From Flavobacteriales bacterium (GTDB taxonomy: Bacteria > Bacteroidota > Bacteroidia > Flavobacteriales_F > PHOS-HE28): a stretch of DNA of 64,000 nt. The position numbers and the translations under genes are program-made. Below, one piece after another: positions 8,469-16,450 of the stretch (within the stretch, counting starts at the first letter, position 1; each line of letters starts with the position of its first letter). The notes beneath the pieces are model-generated. The model worked only from the letters and a program-made list of their open reading frames with translations, was not told the DNA's origin and did not search any database. The stretch lies in NCBI GenBank assembly GCA_016710015.1, contig JADJLR010000002.1:1-64000 (forward strand), in the 5' to 3' direction.

Positions 8469-9920
8469 CTACTCCTTCACCACGCGCTGGGTGTGCACAA
8501 CAGCACCATCGGCGGAGGTGACCCGTGCCAGATACAGGCCTTTGGGCAACACGCTGATGTCCATTTTGCGCACGGGGCTTTCCAGCGCCAAGCTGCCATT
8601 GCTGGCGTAAAGCTGAAACATCCCGTTCGGGGGGGGATCGGCCATGAAGAGACGACCAGTGCTGGGGTTGGGGTAGATGCGATCTTGGTCGGCGAGGGCC
8701 TGCTCTACGATGCCCACAGGGCTGAGCAAGGTGTAGGGTTCGGCGCCTACGGCAGCATCGTAGCTGGCGGCGAAGAAGATGTAGTCCCCACAGCCAGTGA
8801 TGCCGTCGGCGGGGTACAGGGCACCGTTCAACTGCGGGCCGGGATACACGATCTGCGTGGTGCCTGCGGTGCTGCCATCGCTTACCCATAGCTGCTCATC
8901 GGACCCGCCGATGAATGCGGTGAAGTAGAGCTTGTCGCCTTGTGCGCACAGGTATGCGGGCGAGCTGTACTCCGCGCTGCCCAAGGCCAGCATCTGGGTG
9001 CCCTCGGCGGTACCATCGCTGTGCCAGAGGTTGGCGGTGCCGCCGGTGTATGCAGAGAACCAAAGCTCGTTGTTGAAGGCCACCAGATCCTGCGGTAAGG
9101 ATTCGTTGCCGCCCGGCACGATGTCCAGCACCATGACGGTGCCGTCCGCAGTGCCGTCGGTCACCCACAGTTCGCTGCCGTGCGCGTAGCCGTCATCGCC
9201 CTTGAAGTAGAGCAGCCCGTTCATCACGGCGAGGTCGCGCGGTGCACTGCTGCCGCTGGCTTCGTCGATGTCCATGACGAGCGTGGTGCCGGCTTCGGTG
9301 CCGTCGGTCACCCACAATTCCTCATCCAGATCCGGCGAGGTGGCAGCGAAGTAGAGCAGTCCGTTGTACTCGGTGAATTCGCGCGGGCCACTACCGATGC
9401 TACCGGGGTAGATGTCCTTGACGAGTTGGGTGCCATCCACGGTACCATCGCTCACCCACAGCTCAGCACCGAGGGCTTCGGTGCGTCCGTTGAAGATGAC
9501 CATGTTGTTGTACACGGTGAAGCGGCTGGAGAATTCGAGATCCTGTACGTTGTCCACGGCCAGTTCGAACTGGGTGCCGACCTCGGTGCCGTCGGTGCTC
9601 CAGAGCGCGTAGCCGTTGCCGTCATCCGCTGCGAAGTACACGCGATCGTTCCAATTCAGGAAGCTCACCGGGTAGCTGCTGTTCAGGCCGGGGTTGATGT
9701 CCTTGAGGAGCACGGTGCCCTCCGAGGTGCCATCGCTGACCCATACCTCGTTGCCGTGTACATCATCATTGGCCCTGAAGTACACGAGGCCATCCACACA
9801 GGTGATGCTGCTGACATTGGCCCCGCCATTGGCATTGATGTCGCGCAGGAGCGTTGGCACTTGGGCCGAAGCAAAGAAGGAGCAAGCAAGGAAAGCAAGT
9901 GTGAGGTAGCGATGGTTCAT
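8469..9920 (-). CDS. Secreted T9SS protein with ELWVSDGT repeats
   Basis: This 483-residue protein has a signal peptide (LTLAFLACSFFASAQ) followed by about seven copies of a roughly 48-residue repeat with the core LWVTDGTxxGTxxVxDI and FxAxDxxxGxELW. This repeat is common in Bacteroidota surface proteins and is predicted to form a beta-propeller. The C-terminus (IYPNPSTGRLFMADPPPN to THTQRVVKE) is a T9SS sorting domain closely related to that of the next gene downstream. A run of eight G on the plus strand (8629-8636, coding for Pro-Pro-Pro) lies in the sorting domain and is a potential slippage site. No enzymatic motif is seen. Confidence 0.85.
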   Translation of the reverse strand: MNHRYLTLAFLACSFFASAQVPTLLRDINANGGANVSSITCVDGLVYFRANDDVHGNEVWVSDGTSEGTVLLKDINPGLNSSYPVSFLNWNDRVYFAADDGNGYALWSTDGTEVGTQFELAVDNVQDLEFSSRFTVYNNMVIFNGRTEALGAELWVSDGTVDGTQLVKDIYPGSIGSGPREFTEYNGLLYFAATSPDLDEELWVTDGTEAGTTLVMDIDEASGSSAPRDLAVMNGLLYFKGDDGYAHGSELWVTDGTADGTVMVLDIVPGGNESLPQDLVAFNNELWFSAYTGGTANLWHSDGTAEGTQMLALGSAEYSSPAYLCAQGDKLYFTAFIGGSDEQLWVSDGSTAGTTQIVYPGPQLNGALYPADGITGCGDYIFFAASYDAAVGAEPYTLLSPVGIVEQALADQDRIYPNPSTGRLFMADPPPNGMFQLYASNGSLALESPVRKMDISVLPKGLYLARVTSADGAVVHTQRVVKE

Positions 9921-10384
9921 CCGATAGGGGTCTGTGAGTGCCGGTCGAGCATTCGGGAGAGGTATCGTCTATACATCGGGATGGACCCCGAAATGTGATC
10001 AAAAGCGCTCAGAAGGTAGTGGATGGTCCGGGAATCGTCAAACCATGAGTGCTCCCATCTACAAGGACTCGCGCTGGGCTTGGATCCGAATGGATGCAGG
10101 TTCGAGGAACGTGTGCCATCGTAAAGAAGCAGTCGTGGAAGATCGGCGCGGTACATACCATGGTGAGCTGCACCTTACTGCCGCCCTCCAATTCGTAGGC
10201 GTTCAGAAGGAGCGCGAGGACCAGCGCATTCCCATGGCGTTAGCGCGGCGCTGATCAGTGGGTATCGCAAAGCCGAACACACCTGCACAGTAGTCGCTTT
10301 CGATGCCGGTCGCGAATATTCTGTGTGCTCACCGAAGGAACAGGGAAGTTGTGTCGTCCAATGGGGAAAGCACCGAAACGATCC
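9921..10384. other. Divergent intergenic region between two T9SS genes
   Basis: This region separates the minus-strand gene starting at 9920 and the plus-strand CotH gene. Short frames on both strands lack motifs. It presumably contains both promoters, but I could not identify a convincing TAnnTTTG box or terminator. Confidence 0.4.
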
Positions 10385-12700
10385 ATGCCCATGCGCTCTG
10401 TACTTACCGCGATACTCGCTTTCTTTCTGATCTCTCATTCCAATGGACAGTCGCTTTACGATCACGGCACGATCCAGAGCATCAATATCCTCTTCTCCCA
10501 AACGAACTGGGACTACATGCTGGACACGGCCAAGGCTGGATCGGAAGGTTACATCGTGGCCGATAGCGTGTACATCAACGGCTTCGGCTACGATAGCGTG
10601 GGCGTGAAGTACAAGGGCAACAGCTCCTACAATGCAAGCCAAGTAAAGAACCCCTGGCACATCGAGCTGGACACCTACAAGGACCAGGACTACCAAGGAT
10701 ACAAGGACATCAAGCTGGCCAATGTGGCCTTCGATCCCTCCTTCGTGCGGGAAGCGGTGGGCTACAAGATCCTGGGGAACTACATGGACTGCCCGAAAGC
10801 GAACTATGCCAATGTATCGGTGAACGGGAATCTGATCGGGCTGTATACCAACACGGAGTCCATCGGCAAGGCCTTCGTGAACGACCGATTCGGCTCCAAG
10901 ACCAATGCCTTCTTCAGTTGCAGCCCTCCGGACGGTGCGGGGCCACAGACCACGGTCCTGCCGGACCTGACGTATCTGGGAACGGACAGCGCGAGCTATG
11001 CGGGTGGCTATGACATGAAATCGGACAACGGGTGGAGCGAGCTGATCGCATTGACCTCCACGCTGTCCACCACCACGGCCAGCAATACCGCAGAAATCGA
11101 AGCCATCCTGGACGTGGACCGGGCCTTGTGGATGTTGGCCTGGGACAATCTCTTCGTGAATCTGGACAGCTACATCGGCCAGTTCAAGCAGAACCACTAC
11201 CTGTACCGGTCTGACAACGGCCAGTTCATGCCCATCATCTGGGACCTGAACATGAGTTTCGGTGTGTTCGGGAGTACGGGGTCCAACGGCGGCGGTCCGG
11301 GCGGACTGACGACCACGCAGAAGAAGCAGTTGTCCCATACCCTGCATTCCACCGAATCCGGCTGGCCCTTGGTGCAGAAGCTCTTGGCGGTGCCCACCTA
11401 CAAGAAGCGCTACTTGGCCCACTACCGCACGATCCTCGAGGAGGCCATTGGCAGCGGCGACTACATCGCGGACGCGAACACCTTCAAGGACCTCATCCTG
11501 GCATCGGTGAATGCGGACGTGAACAAGTTCAGCTATCAGTCGGCAACGAACATGACCAACAACATCGCCAACACCGACATCACGGTCACCGGAGGAGGCA
11601 ACAATACCGCACCGGGAATGACCGGCTTGATGACTGGCCGGGACAGCTACCTCAGCGCGCTGAGCGACTTCACCAATGCACAACCGAGCATCACGAATGT
11701 CACGGCTTCCAATACCAGCCCGACGGTCGGCGAAGCGGTCACCATCACCGCCAACGTGACCAACACGACCACCTCATCGGTCTACCTCGGTCATCGCGTG
11801 AGTAAGTACGACATCTTCGCAAAGACCCAGCTATTCGATGATGGCGCGCACAACGATGGTGGTGCAGGGGACAACGTGTACGGTGCGGACATCACGATCA
11901 ATGATGCCACGACACAGTACTACATATATGCGGAGAACACGAACGTCGGTGCCTTTTCGCCAGCAAGGGCCGAGTATGAATACTACGTCCTGACCGCCAC
12001 GTACCTGACCATCGTTCCCGGAAACTTGGCCATCAACGAGATCATGGCTTCCAATTCAAGCACGGCCACCGACCCCGATGGCGAGTATGAGGATTGGTTG
12101 GAGCTGTACAACAACACCGCGGATACACTGCGCTTGGACGGGCTGTACGCCAGTGATGACATCAGCGATCCGTTGAAATGGGCATTCCCGGCGGGTACCA
12201 CCATTGCCCCCAATGGCTATCTGATCGTGTGGGCGGACGAGGACTTGGACCAAAGCGGACTGCATGGTGATTTCAAATTCTCCGCAGGAGGAGAAACCTG
12301 CATCCTTTCCTATGCCAGCGGGGAAGTAGTGGATGTCGTGACCTTTGGCGCCCAGACCACCGATATGGGCTACGCCAGGGTGCCCAACGGAACAGGAGGC
12401 TTCGTCATCCAAGCCCCAACGTTCAATGCCAATAACGAATCACTCACCGGGATCACGGGCTATGAAGGAGCCGACCCCGGCTTGAGCATGTATCCGAACC
12501 CGACCGCGGGCCTGCTGACCATTTCGAGTGCAGCGACGACCATCGAGCGCGTCCGGATCCTTGGTGCAAACGGGCAAGAGGTGTACCGCATGGATAATGT
12601 GGGTCGATCAGCCATGACGATCGATCTGTCCAACGTTTCCGATGGGATGTACATGATCCTGGTGAATGATCGGACCCACATGAAGCTGATCAAGAATTGA
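10385..12700 (+). CDS. Secreted CotH-kinase-type protein with lamin-tail domain and T9SS signal
   Basis: About 771 residues. A signal peptide (SVLTAILAFFLISHSNGQ) is followed by a CotH-like kinase domain (about residues 20-410): VKYKGNSSYN and IKLANVAFDPSFVREAVGY early, and the metal-binding FMPIIWDLNMSFGVF segment near 290, which matches the family's WDxxxxFG signature. A short Ig-like region follows, then a lamin-tail domain (LAINEIMASNSS, EYEDWLELYNNTADTL). The last 70 residues (LSMYPNPTAGLLTISS to KLIKN) are a T9SS sorting domain. CotH phosphorylates spore-coat proteins in Bacillus; here the kinase would act on secreted or surface proteins. The start at 10385 keeps the signal peptide near the N-terminus; 10391 is equally possible. 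Confidence 0.85.
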   Translation: MPMRSVLTAILAFFLISHSNGQSLYDHGTIQSINILFSQTNWDYMLDTAKAGSEGYIVADSVYINGFGYDSVGVKYKGNSSYNASQVKNPWHIELDTYKDQDYQGYKDIKLANVAFDPSFVREAVGYKILGNYMDCPKANYANVSVNGNLIGLYTNTESIGKAFVNDRFGSKTNAFFSCSPPDGAGPQTTVLPDLTYLGTDSASYAGGYDMKSDNGWSELIALTSTLSTTTASNTAEIEAILDVDRALWMLAWDNLFVNLDSYIGQFKQNHYLYRSDNGQFMPIIWDLNMSFGVFGSTGSNGGGPGGLTTTQKKQLSHTLHSTESGWPLVQKLLAVPTYKKRYLAHYRTILEEAIGSGDYIADANTFKDLILASVNADVNKFSYQSATNMTNNIANTDITVTGGGNNTAPGMTGLMTGRDSYLSALSDFTNAQPSITNVTASNTSPTVGEAVTITANVTNTTTSSVYLGHRVSKYDIFAKTQLFDDGAHNDGGAGDNVYGADITINDATTQYYIYAENTNVGAFSPARAEYEYYVLTATYLTIVPGNLAINEIMASNSSTATDPDGEYEDWLELYNNTADTLRLDGLYASDDISDPLKWAFPAGTTIAPNGYLIVWADEDLDQSGLHGDFKFSAGGETCILSYASGEVVDVVTFGAQTTDMGYARVPNGTGGFVIQAPTFNANNESLTGITGYEGADPGLSMYPNPTAGLLTISSAATTIERVRILGANGQEVYRMDNVGRSAMTIDLSNVSDGMYMILVNDRTHMKLIKN

Positions 12701-13134
12701 ACCAACGCAGGCTCTGGTCTTGTCCCGTCGAAGAGGACCCTTGCCTGCTTTGTCCTCACGCGCGTAGACCGTTGCGGTCGCCTACCGAGCTTGTTCGCAG
12801 CACCTGTCTGGTCGGGCAGCTTGGCTCTGGTGGGACATGTGCCCATCAAGTGCGTGGAGATCGAACGCGTGCTGGTGGATACGCGCAACAGCGCATGCAC
12901 AGACGCGCTGGGGAGCGAGTACGAGGTGTTCCGCTTCATCGTTGGTCCGCAAGCCCGCACACAGCAACGGGTCGTCCACAAGGACATTGTGGATGTTTCC
13001 TGTGGACACGTGGCAGCGAAAAGGTCCAACGAAAATGACTGCGGATGCATACGCCGCACAGGCTCCCATGCTTCAGGATCCATGGTCGAAGGATGACGTG
13101 AAGCCGAAGGAATGAACACCTTGGAATGCGTTCC
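12701..13134. other. Intergenic stretch after the CotH gene; possible terminator, no supported gene
   Basis: A GCAGGC/GCCTGC stem (12707-12712 with 12743-12748) with a T-rich end could terminate the CotH transcript. Beyond it, frames on both strands are open for 90-200 codons but contradict one another and show no recognisable domain. One plus-strand frame ends in plausible-looking protein (DAYAAQAPMLQDPWSKDD, stop near 13113), so a decayed gene is possible but not demonstrated. Confidence 0.35.
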
Positions 13135-13545
13135 TCAGACCCCCTCCTTCACCGCAACCTTCACCAGTTTCTCCAAAACCTTGCTGTCCACATCCGATAG
13201 GCGCTTCACGTAAAGGCAGCCCACGCCCGTGGTGTGCTTGCCCAGTTGATCCAGCAAGGGTTGGTATTGTTTGATGTCGCAGGTGAGGTAGATGCTGAGG
13301 TTGGTCTTGCGCGGGCTGAAACCGATGATGGGCCAGTCCAATTGGCGGCCGCTGGCGTACGTGAGGTGGGTGCTGCCGAAGCCGATGATGGACGGCCCCC
13401 ACATGACCGGCGCTGCCTTGGTGATGGCCTGCATGAGTTGGACGAGTGTGCGGCTGTCGACCCGCTGTTGCTCGGTCGGCAACGCATCGATGTGATCCTT
13501 CACACTTGCTGTGGTGGGGCGGGTCTTGGGTTCGGTCTTGGCCAT
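13135..13545 (-). CDS. DUF1801 domain protein
   Basis: The 136-residue protein has the DUF1801 pattern: an N-terminal helix with SVKDHIDALPTEQQRVDS, then PVMWGPSIIGFGSTHLTY and WPIIGFSPRKTNLSIYL, and a C-terminal helix around YVKRLSDVDSKVLEKLV. This small fold is common in Bacteroidota and Actinobacteria; its biochemical role is unknown. The same frame is open to 13746, but those extra codons belong to a duplicated tail of the sugar transferase gene, so the ATG at 13545 is the proper start. Confidence 0.85.
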   Translation of the reverse strand: MAKTEPKTRPTTASVKDHIDALPTEQQRVDSRTLVQLMQAITKAAPVMWGPSIIGFGSTHLTYASGRQLDWPIIGFSPRKTNLSIYLTCDIKQYQPLLDQLGKHTTGVGCLYVKRLSDVDSKVLEKLVKVAVKEGV

Positions 13546-13614
13546 GGATGTTGCGGGATCCTGCAAAGTAATATAAGAGCGCATCTCAAAATTGACCTTC
13601 AGGCTGCTCGATGG

Positions 13615-13776
13615 GATCCAACACGGATCCTCAACGCCGATCAACTTCCCGATGATGCGGCCGATGATACGCAGGTCCTTGAAAGCGCTGCGATCGTGGA
13701 TGTACGCCGGATCCAACTTCAGTTTCGCGGGCATCACCTCTTCCACATAGGTGCGCTGCGGATCGCTGCTGTTCCC
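13615..13776 (-). pseudogene. Duplicated 3' fragment of the sugar transferase gene
   Basis: These 162 bases align without gaps to 14619-14780, the 3' end of the sugar transferase gene, with about ten mismatches by eye. In translation both read VMPAKLKLD(P/L)AYIHDRS and then FKDLRIIGR. The copy has lost the gene's stop and is an inert fragment upstream of the DUF1801 gene. Both copies point the same way, so they form a direct repeat about 1 kb apart that encloses the plus-strand gene at 13931-14422. Confidence 0.85.
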
Positions 13777-13930
13777 CTTCGGTTCGACATCTGAGGCTCC
13801 CCGCAGTGGGTGCCACCTGCGGGACCAAGGTCATATCAGCCAATGACCAAGGTCAGTGTTCTGCTTGCTCTGATCGGCGAGATTCGTGTTAGCGGTAACA
13901 CGCGATACCACTTCATAAAGCAACACGGCA

Positions 13931-14422
13931 ATGAAAACAACTGGAACAAGCAAGGAAGCTTTCGAAACAGGGTGTTGTCCACGCTTCGATCCGGGTCCTT
14001 GGCAGGAAAAGGAACAGGTGTTCAATGAGAAATTGTTCCTGAAGGATCACGTCAAAAACGTCTTCCACATCCCACTGGATTTCGGCAAGGTGATGGAACG
14101 GGATATGGCCCTGGTGCAGAAGGCGGGTGCGCAAACCGATGCCTTCGTACTCACGGACGAGAACTCCTTGTGGGGTGCCGATGTGTACGTAGGTGTGGAT
14201 AAGGAGATCCCTGGTGCTGAAATGGTGCGTCTTTCGGGCACCTTCCTGAGCAAAGTCTTCGAGGGACCCTTTTCCAAGATGAACAGTTTCGTGAAGGAAA
14301 TGGACGCATTCTTGCGTGCGCAGAACAAGAAATCGCACAAGAACTATTTCGGCTATCCATACTGTCCGAATTGTGCCAAGGCCTACGGGACCAACTACGT
14401 GGTGATCCTCGCCCAAGTTTGA
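13931..14422 (+). CDS. Conserved protein of unknown function, GyrI-like in character
   Basis: The 163-residue protein has conserved-looking blocks: CCPRFDPGPWQEKE near residue 15, FHIPLDFGKVMERDM near 45, a strand-rich middle (SLWGADVYVGVDKEIPGA) and a C-terminal YPYCPNCAKAYG. I have seen homologues labelled hydrolase without evidence; the layout resembles small-molecule-binding GyrI/SRPBCC-like proteins. The CxxC pair could bind metal. It is the only plus-strand gene inside the region bounded by the two sugar transferase tail copies, so it may have arrived with that rearrangement. Function not assigned. Confidence 0.65.
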   Translation: MKTTGTSKEAFETGCCPRFDPGPWQEKEQVFNEKLFLKDHVKNVFHIPLDFGKVMERDMALVQKAGAQTDAFVLTDENSLWGADVYVGVDKEIPGAEMVRLSGTFLSKVFEGPFSKMNSFVKEMDAFLRAQNKKSHKNYFGYPYCPNCAKAYGTNYVVILAQV

Positions 14423-14612
14423 TCAATACCCGATCCTGAACGGGTCCGTTCAGGGCGTTTACGGAATAGTTGCACTCACCCGGTGGATCAGCCACCACAC
14501 CTACCAATTCAACGGCATTCGCCACCACCTCGCAGTATAGCGGATCATCCGCTATGCCATCCATGATCGGATCTGGATCGCCCGGTGATCGTCATTCGAG
14601 AAGGTGCTGATA

Positions 14613-15227
14613 TCAGGAGATCCAGCACGGACCCTCAACGCCGATCAACTTCCCGAAGGTGCGGCCGATGATACGCAGGTCCTTGAATGCGCTGCGATCG
14701 TGGATGTACGCCAGATCCAACTTCAGTTTCGCGGGCATCACCTCATCCACATACGTGCGTTGCGGATCGCTGCTGTTCCCGAGCAGTTCATTCTCGTTGA
14801 TGTACGCGATGCTCGCCAAGCTGGTGATGCCCGGACGAACGCGCAACACCTCCTGCTGTTCCGGCGTGTACAGTGCCACGTACTCGGCTACTTCGGGCCG
14901 TGGACCCACCACGCTCATGTCACCCACGAACACATTGAACAGCTGCGGAAGTTCATCCATCTTCGTCTTGCGCAAGAAGTGACCGATGGAGGTGATCCTC
15001 GGATCACGCGCACCCACGGTGATCTTTCCCAGCGCATCGCTACCGGGTCGCATGCTGCGGAACTTGAGCAATTGAAAGGTCCGCCCTCCCCTTCCAACGC
15101 GCTTCTGGGCGTAACAAGCACCGCCCGGCGAGGTGAGTGCGACGATCGCTCCGAGCACCACCAACACCGGAGCGAGCAGGATCAACCCGATGCCGGAGGC
15201 CAGGATATCGAACGTCCGTTTCATCAT
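14613..15227 (-). CDS. Initiating sugar transferase (bacterial undecaprenyl-phosphate sugar-1-P transferase)
   Basis: This 204-residue monotopic membrane enzyme has the short-form architecture of the bacterial sugar transferase family: an N-terminal re-entrant hydrophobic segment (ILASGIGLILLAPVLVVLGA), then GGRTFQLLKFRSM, DELPQLFNVFVGDMSVV and the GPRPEV motif. It transfers a sugar-1-phosphate from a nucleotide sugar to undecaprenyl phosphate to start a repeat unit at the inner membrane. It overlaps the upstream aminotransferase (ATGA at 15224-15227) and is the last gene of the minus-strand polysaccharide operon. Its 3' 162 bases are duplicated at 13615-13776. Confidence 0.9.
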   Translation of the reverse strand: MMKRTFDILASGIGLILLAPVLVVLGAIVALTSPGGACYAQKRVGRGGRTFQLLKFRSMRPGSDALGKITVGARDPRITSIGHFLRKTKMDELPQLFNVFVGDMSVVGPRPEVAEYVALYTPEQQEVLRVRPGITSLASIAYINENELLGNSSDPQRTYVDEVMPAKLKLDLAYIHDRSAFKDLRIIGRTFGKLIGVEGPCWIS

Positions 15228-16450
15228 CCCATCACCTCCGAAACCGCCTGCTTCACCACGGCGATCACTTCATCCACTTGCGCATCACTGAGGTCGTAGT
15301 AGACCGGCAAGCTGATCTCTCGCGCATACTGTTGGTATGCATTGGGGAAGTCCGCCATGCGATGGCCCTGCCCTTTGTAGAAGCTAAGCATGGGCAGTGG
15401 AATGAAGTGTACGTTGACGCTGACCTGGTGCGCTGCGATCGCCGTGATGATGGCATCACGCTGTTCTTCTGTCGCTTTCGCTATGCGCAGCATGTAGAGG
15501 TGGTAGCTGGTCTCCCGTTCCGGATCCCGAAGGATGGGTAGAACGAACCGGTCATCGCCTTCGAACGCCGACTGGTAGCGCGCACAGATCGCCTTGCGTC
15601 GCGGCAGGGTCTCGGTGTCGTAGCGATCCAATTCCACCAGTCCGATCGCAGCTTGCAGGTCGGTCATGTTGCACTTGTAGCCCGGGAAGGCCACGTCGTA
15701 GCGCCAGGCACCGGGCTGTGTCTTGGCCAAGGCATCCTTGCTTTGTCCGTGCAAACTCATGGTGTTGAAGAATGTATACAACTCCTCCAGTTCGAAGGGC
15801 TGCGGCAGGTGAAATGCCAAGGCTCCTCCTTCTGCCGTGGTGAGATTCTTCACTGCGTGGAAACTGAAGCCGGTGATATCGGCCTGTGTACCCAAGGTCT
15901 TTCCATCGATGCGGGCACCGAATGAATGTGCTGCATCCGACAGCACGAGTGGTCGCCCCAGTCGCATTTGTGGATTGCTTCCCGCGACCCGCAAATTGAC
16001 GGCCGGTGTGAAGAGGACGCAGGCATCTTCGGCAATACGCATGATCTCCCGCATGCGTGCTGGCAGTCCCCCGATGTCCACCGGAATGATGCACTTGGTG
16101 CGCGCCGTGATCGCCTTGCGGACCGCTTCGGGATCCATGGTGAGATCGTCCAACACATCCACAAGCACCGGTTTCGCACCAACATGCATCACGATGTTCG
16201 CTGTGGCGCAATAGGTGTAGGCCGGTATGATCACTTCATCGCCCGGCCCGATCCCGTACCAGCGCAACACCAGTTCGCAGGCATTGGTCCAGCTGTTCAA
16301 TGCAACCATGCGTTCCACCCCGCAGTACGCGGCCAGTTTCCGCTCGAACTCCTTGGTGCGCGGCCCCGTGGTGATCCAACCACTGCGCAAGGCGTCCTCT
16401 ACGGCCTTGATGGTGCGGTCGTCGATACGGGGTGGGCTGAATGGGATCAT
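15224..16450 (-). CDS. DegT/DnrJ/EryC1/StrS-family sugar aminotransferase
   Basis: The 408-residue PLP enzyme shows the family features: SGWITTGPRTKEFE at the N-terminus, the cofactor-binding Asp and aromatic-pairing His in SDAAHSFGA (Asp172, His175), and the Schiff-base lysine in FHAVKNLTTAEGG (Lys201). These enzymes transaminate keto-sugar nucleotides to amino sugars used in surface glycans. It overlaps both neighbours by four bases, so it is translated as part of the operon. The sugar product cannot be deduced; pairing with the initiating transferase suggests an amino sugar as the first residue. Confidence 0.9.
   Translation of the reverse strand: MIPFSPPRIDDRTIKAVEDALRSGWITTGPRTKEFERKLAAYCGVERMVALNSWTNACELVLRWYGIGPGDEVIIPAYTYCATANIVMHVGAKPVLVDVLDDLTMDPEAVRKAITARTKCIIPVDIGGLPARMREIMRIAEDACVLFTPAVNLRVAGSNPQMRLGRPLVLSDAAHSFGARIDGKTLGTQADITGFSFHAVKNLTTAEGGALAFHLPQPFELEELYTFFNTMSLHGQSKDALAKTQPGAWRYDVAFPGYKCNMTDLQAAIGLVELDRYDTETLPRRKAICARYQSAFEGDDRFVLPILRDPERETSYHLYMLRIAKATEEQRDAIITAIAAHQVSVNVHFIPLPMLSFYKGQGHRMADFPNAYQQYAREISLPVYYDLSDAQVDEVIAVVKQAVSEVMG

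Noticed and set aside
10175..11683. Open frame of 502 codons antisense to the CotH gene
   Set aside because: The plus strand encodes a complete, recognisable CotH/lamin-tail/T9SS protein; the antisense frame has no motif and reflects codon bias.
12460..13119. Minus-strand 219-codon frame and overlapping plus-strand frames after the CotH gene
   Set aside because: Several frames are open at once and none has family features; a decayed gene remains possible but unsupported.
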